This document shows, piece after piece, positions 17,942 through 26,300 of a stretch of 64,000 bases of DNA. The notes under the pieces were generated by a model. That model saw nothing but the letters and a program-made list of their open reading frames with translations, was not told the DNA's origin and did not search any database. How positions within the stretch are numbered: the first letter of the stretch is position 1; every line of letters starts with the position of its first letter. A program made the translations under genes and the position numbers. The stretch spans positions 1 to 64,000 of the forward strand of contig NZ_BDCI01000017.1 in NCBI RefSeq assembly GCF_001613425.1. Direction: 5' to 3'. The stretch is from Nocardia vulneris. Its GTDB lineage: Bacteria > Actinomycetota > Actinomycetes > Mycobacteriales > Mycobacteriaceae.

Positions 17942-17984
17942 CACCGAGGCAGCAGGGATGATCTCCCGGCTGCCTCGGTGTTTT
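17942..17984 (+). terminator. Rho-independent terminator of the encapsulin operon
   Basis: CACCGAGGCAGC (17942-17953) and GCTGCCTCGGTG (17969-17980) form a perfect 12-base stem with a 15-base loop, followed by TTTT. It ends the two-gene operon and also separates it from the convergent deacetylase gene. Confidence 0.85.
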
Positions 17985-18008
17985 CGCGTCGAGCAGGCCC
18001 GGCCGCGA

Positions 18009-19022
18009 TCAGTAGGACTGCGCCCGATCTGACCAATGTGCGTTCAACTCGCCGGACACGCCTGCCGGAAAAATGATCTTGATCGGGTTACCGTCCGAGG
18101 TGTAACGCTGGTCGGGGTGCTCGGCAAGCCGGTCGAGCCAATACGTCGAGTCGAAGGCGACCGGCTCTCTGCCCGAACGGATTCGCGGTACCGCGGTGCG
18201 GTCGATCGAACCGAACGGGGACGGAGCGGGCTCGGCGCCGACCAGCATGACGGAGTCGAAGGCGTAGTGGGTGCCGGCCCAGTCGCCCGCGACGGCCAGG
18301 GCGCGGTCGGCCGGATAGATCCCGAGCGGCAACGCCATGGTGCGCACCGGACCGGGCGTCGCGGCCGTGATCGCGCGGACGTTCTCGGCCAGTTCGCGCT
18401 GCACGCCGGCACCGTCGAGCTGACCGAGGTTCGCGTGGGCGGCGGTGTGGGCGCCGATCTCGTAGCCGTGCGCCGCGAGCCAGGACAGTGCGCGCTCGTC
18501 GCCCGCGAAGGGCTCGTTGTTGACATAAAAGGTTGCGGTAGGGGCGAAGTCGGGATGCTCGGCGCGGAACTGTTCGAGGAGGCCGAGCGCGGTGTCGGGT
18601 GCGGGCTGCCCGTTGTCGGTGAACGAGACCTGACTCAGGGTCGAATCGTCGAAGGTGAGGACCACGGGATGGGTGCCTGCGGGGATATCGATGGCACCGG
18701 AGACATAGGCCGACGCGGTCACCGGCCGATAGTTCTCCCGGTACAGCCGATCGAGCTCGGCGCGGAACTTGGCCGGGGTCTGGTCGTAGTCGCTGACCGG
18801 CGCCGCGGACAGCTGGTGATACATCAGGATCGGCACGACGCCGAGTTCGTTCGCCTGCACCGCAACGGGATCGGGCGCCGGTGCGACCGCGGACGCGGCG
18901 TCCGTCGTCGCGCGCACTCGCTGATCCCCGACGGTGGATTCCGCCGCGGTACATCCCGTGCCGGCCGCGAACAACAATGCCGACAACATAACTCGAACAC
19001 CGATCGTTGTGCTCTTCGCCAT
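18009..19022 (-). CDS. Secreted polysaccharide deacetylase (NodB domain) lipoprotein
   Basis: A 337-residue exported protein. ATG 19022 is chosen because it begins a lipoprotein signal, MAKSTTIGVRVMLSALLFAAG with a TGC Cys, while longer starts precede it with non-signal sequence. The NodB homology domain shows VVLTFDD (catalytic Asp-Asp), TATFYVNNEPF, and EIGAHTAAHANLGQL with the metal-binding His-x-x-x-His. Another family segment is MYHQLS near residue 90. It probably removes acetyl groups from a cell-wall or surface glycan. It is divergent from the glycosidase-like gene at 19089 with 66 bases between. Confidence 0.85.
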   Translation of the reverse strand: MAKSTTIGVRVMLSALLFAAGTGCTAAESTVGDQRVRATTDAASAVAPAPDPVAVQANELGVVPILMYHQLSAAPVSDYDQTPAKFRAELDRLYRENYRPVTASAYVSGAIDIPAGTHPVVLTFDDSTLSQVSFTDNGQPAPDTALGLLEQFRAEHPDFAPTATFYVNNEPFAGDERALSWLAAHGYEIGAHTAAHANLGQLDGAGVQRELAENVRAITAATPGPVRTMALPLGIYPADRALAVAGDWAGTHYAFDSVMLVGAEPAPSPFGSIDRTAVPRIRSGREPVAFDSTYWLDRLAEHPDQRYTSDGNPIKIIFPAGVSGELNAHWSDRAQSY

Positions 19023-19088
19023 CGGCCCAACGCTACGCGAACTCGCCGATTTTCCCGTGGAGGACATTGACCGAAAGTAATCGCGACA

Positions 19089-20741
19089 GTGCGGCACAGC
19101 CGGGATAGTAGAAACATCTTCGAACGAAAGTTGGTGTGCGCGTTGCTCGAATGGGTCCGCCTTCCAGGGCACCGACGGTTGACGGCAGTAATTGTTACCG
19201 CAGCCTTATCGATTCTCGTCGCTTCTGTGACCATCAGCTCGGTCCGGGCCGAACCCACCGGTTTGACGGTGACCGGTGTACCCGCCGGCCCGATCGGCGC
19301 GACCGCGTTGTCCGCCTTGACATTGCGGGTGGACGCGCGCGATCACGATCCGCACGCCATGCGACTGGAGCTGGACGGCGAGCCGGTCACCGGACAGGTC
19401 GAGGGCAATGCCGTAGTGTACAGACCGGAGAGACTAGCCAGTGGGGGGCACAGATTCACCGCGGAGATCCCGGCCGGGGGCGCGTTCGGTTTCTTGCGGA
19501 CAGGCCCGGGGGCGACCGAGACCTTCACCGTGGACAACGAAGCACCCGCGCTCGAGGTGAGCCAACCGGCGAACGTGACGTCCTACCGTCAGCCGGTCAC
19601 GGTGCGCGGCAAAGCCCAAGGCGCAGACCGGGTATCGATCGGTGATCGGACCGCGACTCCCGCGGCCGACGGAACATTCGAGATCCCCCTCCCGCGCGCG
19701 CCGATCGGCGCGCGCGTGGTCGCGGTCGATCTCGCGGGCAACGAAACCACCCAGCCGATCACCACGGCCATGGAGACGGCGCCGATCCGGGCGGTCCACG
19801 TCACCGCGCACGCGTGGTCGCACGAGGGGCTGCGCGAGGACGTACTGAACCTGGCCCGCGACGGCCGGATCGACACCGTCCAGCTCGATATCAAGGACGA
19901 GGACGGCGTCGTCGGCTACGACTCCCAGGTGCCGCTCGCCCGCGAGTCCGGCGCTGTCGAGGCGATCTACGACGCACCCGCCGCATTGCGGCAACTGCAC
20001 GACATGGGCCTGCGCGTGGTCGGCCGCATCGTCGCGTTCCGCGACAGCCGGATGGCCGAATGGGCCTGGCACGCCGGGCATCCGGACTGGGTCATCCAGA
20101 ACCCCGGTGGCGGACCCTACGCGAGCAAGTACGGGCCGATCGCGTTCACCAATTTCGCCAGCCCCGAAATGCGCCGATACAACATCGATCTCGCCGTCGA
20201 GGCGGCGAAACTCGGTTTCGACGGCATCATGTACGACTACATCCGCCGCCCCGACGGCGACCTCTCGCAGATGGTGTTCCCCGGTTCCACCGAGTCCCCG
20301 AGCATGTCGATCGCCGAGTTCCTGCGCGAGAGCCGCGATCCCGTGCGCGACGCGGGCGCCGATCAGAGCGCCGCCGTCTTCGGCATCGCCTCGACCCGTC
20401 CGGACCAGATCGCGCAGGACATTCCGCGCATGGCCCGCCACGTCGACTACATCGCGCCGATGCTGTATCCGTCGCATTGGAACGCGGGTGAGTACGGCGT
20501 CGCGAACCCCAACGCCCAGCCTTATGACATCGTGTTCCGCTCACTCCAGGATTTCCGCGCCCAGACCCAGGGCACCGGCGCGAAAATCGTGCCCTGGCTG
20601 CAGGATTTCAGTCTCGGCGTGAACTACGGCCCGCACGAGGTGCAGGCGCAGATCGATGCGTCCCGCGATGCGGGCGTGCACGGGTTCTTCCTCTGGAGCC
20701 CGACGGTGCGGTACCACATGGCGGGCGCGGCACCCGCCTGA
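19089..20741 (+). CDS. Secreted putative glycoside hydrolase (DUF4015-type TIM barrel)
   Basis: A 550-residue exported protein starting at GTG 19089, or at GTG 19134 with GAAAG before it. A signal/anchor segment LTAVIVTAALSILVASVTI is followed by beta-rich Ig-like sequence to about residue 230, then a (beta/alpha)8-type domain of the putative glycosyl hydrolase DUF4015 family. Typical segments are VHVTAHAWSHEG, DTVQLDIKDEDGVVGY, VVGRIVAFRDSRMAEWAWHAG, KLGFDGIMYDYIRRPDG and VDYIAPMLYPSHW. A role in cell-envelope polysaccharide turnover with the divergent deacetylase is plausible but unproven. Confidence 0.8.
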   Translation: MRHSRDSRNIFERKLVCALLEWVRLPGHRRLTAVIVTAALSILVASVTISSVRAEPTGLTVTGVPAGPIGATALSALTLRVDARDHDPHAMRLELDGEPVTGQVEGNAVVYRPERLASGGHRFTAEIPAGGAFGFLRTGPGATETFTVDNEAPALEVSQPANVTSYRQPVTVRGKAQGADRVSIGDRTATPAADGTFEIPLPRAPIGARVVAVDLAGNETTQPITTAMETAPIRAVHVTAHAWSHEGLREDVLNLARDGRIDTVQLDIKDEDGVVGYDSQVPLARESGAVEAIYDAPAALRQLHDMGLRVVGRIVAFRDSRMAEWAWHAGHPDWVIQNPGGGPYASKYGPIAFTNFASPEMRRYNIDLAVEAAKLGFDGIMYDYIRRPDGDLSQMVFPGSTESPSMSIAEFLRESRDPVRDAGADQSAAVFGIASTRPDQIAQDIPRMARHVDYIAPMLYPSHWNAGEYGVANPNAQPYDIVFRSLQDFRAQTQGTGAKIVPWLQDFSLGVNYGPHEVQAQIDASRDAGVHGFFLWSPTVRYHMAGAAPA

Positions 20742-20799
20742 GTCCGCTTGGCGCGCAACGGCAGATGGAGTGCGTCACGGCTCCATCTGCCGCCCGGGC

Positions 20800-21516
20800 T
20801 CACCCGCCGAACACGTCGAACACCTCTTCGGCCCGATCCCGGGCGCGGTACATGTCCCAGGCCTTGTCGGCGAGTTCGTCGGGGTCGAGGGTGTGGCCCG
20901 CCGCGTCGCCGAAATGCCCGGGAGCCGCGGTGACCATGGCGTGGATGTCGCCGCGCTCGATCAGGCCGCCGATGGTCAGCGTGCCCGCGTAGACACCGCG
21001 GTCGGCGAGGGCGGCATGCAACGTGACGGCATAGTTGCGCAGCGCGGCCGAGGCCAAGGCCAGCTGGCCGAGCATCGGCATGGGCCGCACGCTGGAGAGC
21101 CCGCCCGCGAACAGCAGTCCGCCGGAACCACGTTCGAGCATGCCGGGCAGGACCTCGCGCACCAGGTCCAGCGCGGGCCAGACCAGTTCGAAGCCGGATT
21201 GTGCGGTCGCAACGTCTATTTCGGCGATGTCGGCGAGCGGGGCGGCAGGCTGGGTCGTCGCAGGCCCGTAGTAGACCACTTCCACCTCCCCGCCGATCTC
21301 GGCGAGTGCGGACTTCAGCTGGGCGGGATCGGTGATGTCGGCAGCCCGGGCCGTGGCATCGATCCCCTGCGCGGCAAGGTCTTTCACATACTGCTCGTGC
21401 CGAGCCGGGCTGCGCGAGATCAGCGCGACCCGGAAGCCTTCGCGGCCGAAGCGCGCGGCCGTCGACATGCCGAGGCCGGGTCCGGCGCCGACGATCACCG
21501 CCGTTGATGGGGACAT
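20800..21516 (-). CDS. SDR-like protein lacking the catalytic Tyr-Lys pair
   Basis: A 238-residue Rossmann protein. The N-terminal cofactor motif is intact (VIVGAGPGLGMSTAARF), but where classical SDRs have Tyr-x-x-x-Lys this protein reads LGQLALASAAL, so both residues are replaced. NNAG is also absent (YYGPATTQ). It may be a non-classical reductase or an NAD(P)-binding protein without classical SDR chemistry. It is divergent from a TetR regulator and shares two matching operators with it. Confidence 0.75.
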   Translation of the reverse strand: MSPSTAVIVGAGPGLGMSTAARFGREGFRVALISRSPARHEQYVKDLAAQGIDATARAADITDPAQLKSALAEIGGEVEVVYYGPATTQPAAPLADIAEIDVATAQSGFELVWPALDLVREVLPGMLERGSGGLLFAGGLSSVRPMPMLGQLALASAALRNYAVTLHAALADRGVYAGTLTIGGLIERGDIHAMVTAAPGHFGDAAGHTLDPDELADKAWDMYRARDRAEEVFDVFGG

Positions 21517-21536
21517 CTGTCTCTCCTCCTAAATAT

Positions 21537-21550
21537 TGAGGGGCTCCTCA
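21537..21550. promoter_or_regulatory. TetR-type operator 1
   Basis: TGAGG-N4-CCTCA in the SDR/TetR divergent region, close to the SDR start. It matches the pattern of operator 2, whose centre is 36 bases away. Confidence 0.6.
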
Positions 21551-21571
21551 TTTTCAGAAGGTAGCACGAAA

Positions 21572-21587
21572 TCGAGGAGGCCCTCGA
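21572..21587. promoter_or_regulatory. TetR-type operator 2
   Basis: TCGAGG-N4-CCTCGA, perfect 6-base arms, just upstream of the TetR start. Two copies of the same GAGG-N4-CCTC core make autoregulation likely. Confidence 0.65.
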
Positions 21588-21597
21588 CTTTTGTAGG

Positions 21598-22161
21598 ATG
21601 GTCCCCATGACCAAACCGCTGCGCCGTGACGCGGCCCGCAACCGCGAGAGATTGCTGCGCGAGGCCGCCGATGTGTTCACCGAGCAGGGTCTGGACGGTT
21701 CCCTCGAGGAGATCGCCCGCCGCGCCGGGGTGAGCATCGGCACGCTCTACAACCACTTCCCGCACCGGGACGCGCTGATCGAAGCGCTGCTTCCGCCCCG
21801 TTTGGCGGCGCTGGACGAGTTCGCCGTCCGCGCGCAGGCCGAGCCGGACGCCTGGACGGCACTCACCGGATTCCTCGAAGATCTGCTCGGCCAGATGACC
21901 ACCGACCGCGGCCTGCTCGAGGCCCTCACTCGCGAGCACCCCGCCGCAGACCAGCTGGCCGCGGCCTGCCATCGCGGCATGTCGCACCTGGCCACCCTGC
22001 TGGAACGGGCCCGGCGCGCGGGCGTGCTCCGCGCGGACGCGAGCGACGAGGACGTGACGAATCTGGTGTGGGCGCTGTCGTTGCTCGGCGAGGCCACCGG
22101 CTCCCCCGCCTGGCGGCGCTGCCTGGAATTCGTGTTCGACGGCCTGCGTTCGAGCAAGTAG
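21598..22161 (+). CDS. TetR-family transcriptional regulator
   Basis: A 187-residue one-domain-plus-ligand-domain regulator. The N-terminal HTH shows ARNRERLLREAADVFTEQG, LEEIARRAGVSIGTLYNHFPHRDALIEAL, a textbook TetR recognition helix. The start may be ATG 21598 or ATG 21607. It is divergent from the SDR-like gene and is followed 28 bases later by an alpha/beta hydrolase on the same strand, so it may regulate both. Confidence 0.92.
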   Translation: MVPMTKPLRRDAARNRERLLREAADVFTEQGLDGSLEEIARRAGVSIGTLYNHFPHRDALIEALLPPRLAALDEFAVRAQAEPDAWTALTGFLEDLLGQMTTDRGLLEALTREHPAADQLAAACHRGMSHLATLLERARRAGVLRADASDEDVTNLVWALSLLGEATGSPAWRRCLEFVFDGLRSSK

Positions 22162-22189
22162 ACCGACCCCTCGCGAAAGGATCAGTACT

Positions 22190-22969
22190 GTGCCGCATGC
22201 CAAGGCCGCCGACGGCGTTCGCCTCGCGTACCAGACCGCAGGCGCCGGCACACCGCTGGTCCTGCTCGCCGGACAGGCCAACAACCACCACTGGTGGGAC
22301 GGGATCCGCACGGACTTCGAAACCCGGTATCGCACCGTCACTCTCGACTGGCGCGGCACCGGCGACAGCGACAAACCCGACGAGCCGTACAGCACAGTGG
22401 GTTTCGCCGCGGATGTGGTCGCGGTACTCGACGATCTCGGGATCGAGCGGGCGGCGGTGTACGGCACGTCGATGGGCGGGCGGGTCGGCCAATGGCTGGC
22501 GGCCCGGCACCCGGATCGGGTGCACGCACTGGTGCTCGGCTGCACGTCACCGGGTGGCAGGCACAGCGTCGAACGCGGTCCTGAGATCAGGCAGTCGCTC
22601 ATCCAGCCCGACGCGACCGCGGCCCGGCGGGCGCTGCTCGAGTTGATGTACACACCGGAGTGGCTGGCGCGCACGCCCGGCCCGTTCACTACGCTCGGCG
22701 ACCCCGAGATGCCCGCCTACGCCAAGCGCAGGCACCTGGTCGCGAGCAACAAGCACAACGCGTGGGAGGTGCTGCCGGAGATCGGCGCGCCGACGCTGGT
22801 GGTGCACGGCACCGAGGACCGGTTCAACCCCGTGGCGAATGCGCCGCTGCTGGCCGAGCGGATCCCGCACGCGCGCATGCAGCTGATCCCCGGCGCTCGG
22901 CACGCCTACTTCGACGAGTTCCGCGCGGTGGCGAGCCCGCTCGTCCTGGATTTCCTCGACGCGGTCTGA
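22190..22969 (+). CDS. Alpha/beta-fold hydrolase
   Basis: A 259-residue cytosolic hydrolase starting with GTG. It contains the oxyanion HxG-like strand LVLLAGQANNHHWW, the DWRGTGDSDKP turn, the nucleophile elbow YGTSMGGRVGQW (Ser in GTSMGG), the acid-containing strand LVVHGTEDRFNPV, and the catalytic His in PGARHAYFDEF. It resembles 3-oxoadipate enol-lactonase-like esterases, but the substrate is unknown. It probably shares a transcript with the TetR gene. Confidence 0.87.
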   Translation: MPHAKAADGVRLAYQTAGAGTPLVLLAGQANNHHWWDGIRTDFETRYRTVTLDWRGTGDSDKPDEPYSTVGFAADVVAVLDDLGIERAAVYGTSMGGRVGQWLAARHPDRVHALVLGCTSPGGRHSVERGPEIRQSLIQPDATAARRALLELMYTPEWLARTPGPFTTLGDPEMPAYAKRRHLVASNKHNAWEVLPEIGAPTLVVHGTEDRFNPVANAPLLAERIPHARMQLIPGARHAYFDEFRAVASPLVLDFLDAV

Positions 22970-23310
22970 ACCGCGGATGTATCGACCCCCGCTCCCCTTT
23001 TCAGTGTATCCAATTAATCGGCCAATTGTCAAAACCTTGACTTCATCAGCGCCGCAGAGTTAATCTATAAATGCGGGAAACATTCGCAACGGATTCGATC
23101 CGGGCAAATAACTTCGAATGCCTGTTGCGCTGCCGGAAATCTGCGAGTAATTTGAAGCGTTGCGCAGGCCGCCTCCTGTCCGGACTCTCGAATCAAACAG
23201 CAGTGAGTATCACCGTTCGCCGTGATGCTCACTTTCTTGCTGATGCGTGAGCTCTGTCCGCAGGCGCGCACGTGCAATTCGTCAGCAGCGAAGTCCCGAA
23301 AGGACGCACC
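22970..23310. other. Intergenic region upstream of rpoB2
   Basis: 341 bases without a gene, distinctly AT-rich between about 23000 and 23160 against a GC-rich background. It holds the candidate promoter at 23037-23065 and a CAATT-N8-AATTG dyad at 23011-23028. The untranslated leader would be more than 200 bases, long enough for regulation, although no recognisable riboswitch or attenuator was seen. Confidence 0.6.
23037..23065 (+). promoter_or_regulatory. Candidate promoter of rpoB2
   Basis: TTGACT (23037-23042), a 17-base spacer and TTAATC (23060-23065). It is the best -35/-10 pair in the AT-rich leader. A TATAAA at 23066 lies at a poorer spacing. Confidence 0.5.
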
Positions 23311-26300
23311 GTGCCCGTATCGCCCCAGACCGACGCCGATCACGCCGTGGCCGTTGCCGCTATCCCCGGAGCGCCGCACCGGGTGTCTTTCGCCAGAGTG
23401 CAAGAACCCATCGATGTGCCCAAGCTGCTCGACCTGCAAACCGATTCGTTCGGCTGGCTGATCGGCACACCGGACTGGCGGGCCGGGGCACTCGCCCGCG
23501 GCGAGACCGACCCGGTCGGCGGACTCGAGGAAATACTCGCGGAACTGTCCCCGATCGAGGATTTCGCGGGCTCGATGTCCCTGTCTTTCTCCGATCCTCG
23601 GTTCGAAGAGGTCAAGGCCTCGATCGACGAGTGCAAAGACAAGGACATGACCTACGCGGCGCCGCTGTTCGTCACCGCGGAGTTCATCAACAACAACACC
23701 GGTGAGATCAAGAGCCAGACGGTCTTCATGGGTGATTTCCCGATGATGACCGACAAGGGCACGTTCATCATCAACGGCACCGAGCGCGTCGTCGTCTCAC
23801 AGCTGACCCGCTCGCCCGGAGTTTATTTCGATCAATCGGTGGACAAGACCACCGACAAGAATCTGTACAGCGTGCGCATCATCCCGTCGCGTGGCGCGTG
23901 GCTGGAGTTCGACATCGACAAGCGCGACACCGTCGGCGTCCGCATCGACCGCAAGCGCCGTCAGCCGGTGACCGTACTGCTCAAGGCACTCGGCTGGAGT
24001 CCGGAACAGATCGCCGAGCGGTTCGGTTTCTCCGAGGTCATGCTGTCGACGCTGGCGAAGGACCACACGAACGGCGCCGACGAAGCGCTGCTGGACATCC
24101 ACCGCAAGCTGCGGCCGGGCGAACCGCCGACCAAGGAGTCCGCGCAGACCCTGCTGGAGAACCTGTTCTTCAAGGAGAAGCGCTACGACCTCGCCCGCGT
24201 GGGTCGCTACAAGACCAACAAGAAACTCGGCATCACCGACAGCACGACGACCACGCTCACCGAGACGGACCTGCTCGCGACCATCGAGTACCTGGCGCAC
24301 CTGCACGCCGGCGACAAGACGATGACAGGGCCCGGCGGTACCGAGATCCCGGTCGAACTCGACGATATCGACCACTTCGGCAACCGGCGCGTCCGGACCG
24401 TCGGCGAGCTGATCCAGAACCAGATCCGCATCGGCCTGTCCCGGCTGGAGCGCGTGGTCCGCGAGCGGATGACCACCCAGGACGTCGAGGCGATCACGCC
24501 GCAGACCCTGATCAACATCCGCCCGGTGAGCGCGTCGATCAAGGAGTTCTTCGGCACCTCCCAGCTCTCGCAGTTCATGATGCAGGACAACCCGCTCGCC
24601 GGGCTCACGCACAAGCGCCGCCTGTCCGCCCTCGGCCCCGGCGGCCTGACCAGGGAACGCGCCAGCCTCGAGGTGCGCGACATCCACTTCAGCCACTACG
24701 GCCGGATGTGCCCGATCGAAACGCCGGAAGGCCCGAGTATCGGCCTGATCGGCTACCTTTCGGTGTACGCGCGGGTCAATCCGTTCGGCTTCATCGAGAC
24801 GCCGTACCGCCGGGTGATCGACGGCAAGGTCACCGACGAGATCGTCTACCTCACCGCCGACGAAGAAGAGCGCTACGTGCGCGCGCAGGCCAACTCGCCG
24901 GTCGACGCCGACCGGCGCCTGTCCGAAAGCAAGGTGCTGGCACGACGTTTCGGTGAGGAGGTGGAATACGTCGCCCCCGCCGAGGTCGACTTCATGGATG
25001 TCTCACCGCGCCAGATGGTGTCGGTCGCCTCGGCGATGATCCCCTTCCTGGAACACGACGACGCCAACCGCGCCCTGATGGGCGCGAACATGCAGCGCCA
25101 GGCCGTGCCGCTGATCCGTTCCGAGGCCCCGATCGTCGGCACCGGCATGGAATTGCGGGCGTCCATCGACGCGGGCGATCTGGTCATCAATGACAAAGCC
25201 GGTGTGGTGGAAGAGGTTTCGGCCGACTACCTCACCGTCATGGCCGACGACGGCACCCGGCGCAGCTACCGGCTGCGCAAGTTCGCGCGTTCGAATCAAG
25301 GCAACTGCTACAACCAGCGGCCGATCGTGGACGAGGGGCAGCGGGTCGAGACCGGTCAGGTGCTCGCCGATGGGCCGTGCACCGAGAACGGTGAGATGGC
25401 GCTGGGTAAGAACCTGCTCGTGGCGATCATGCCGTGGGAGGGCCACAACTACGAGGACGCGATCATCCTGTCGCAGCGCCTCGTGGAAGAGGACGTGCTG
25501 ACCTCGATCCACATCGAAGAGCACGAGATCGACGCCCGCGACACCAAGCTCGGTGCCGAGGAGATCACCCGCGATATCCCCAACGTCTCCGACGAGGTCC
25601 TGGCCGACCTCGACGAGCGTGGCATCGTGCGCATCGGCGCCGAGGTCCGCGACGGCGACATCCTGGTCGGCAAGGTCACCCCCAAGGGCGAGACCGAGCT
25701 GACCCCGGAAGAGCGGCTGCTGCGCGCGATCTTCGGGGAGAAGGCCCGCGAGGTGCGCGACACCTCGCTCAAGGTCCCCCACGGTGAGTCCGGCAAGGTC
25801 ATCGGCATCCGGGTGTTCTCCCGCGAGGACGACGACGACCTGCCTCCCGGTGTCAACGAGCTGGTACGCGTCTACGTCGCGCAGAAGCGCAAGATCCAAG
25901 ACGGTGACAAGCTCGCCGGCCGCCACGGCAACAAGGGCGTCATCGGCAAGATCCTGCCCACCGAGGACATGCCCTTCCTGCCCGACGGCACCCCGGTCGA
26001 CATCATCCTCAACACCCACGGCGTGCCGCGGCGTATGAACATCGGCCAGATCCTGGAAACCCACCTCGGGTGGATCGGCAAGGCCGGCTGGGAGATTCAG
26101 GGGGAACCGGAGTGGGCCGCGGCACTGCCCGAAGCACTGCGGTCCGCGCCGCCGAACAGCAATATCGCGACGCCGGTCTTCGACGGCGCCCAGGATGCCG
26201 AGTTGGCCGGACTGCTCGGGTCGACACTGCCCAATCGGGACGGCGACGTGCTGGTGGGCGCGGACGGGAAAGCGACGCTGTTCGACGGGCGTTCGGGTGA

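Noticed and set aside
15767..17944. A 725-codon minus-strand open frame over the cysteine desulfurase
   Set aside because: It is an antisense shadow rich in Arg; the plus strand has the full desulfurase active site.
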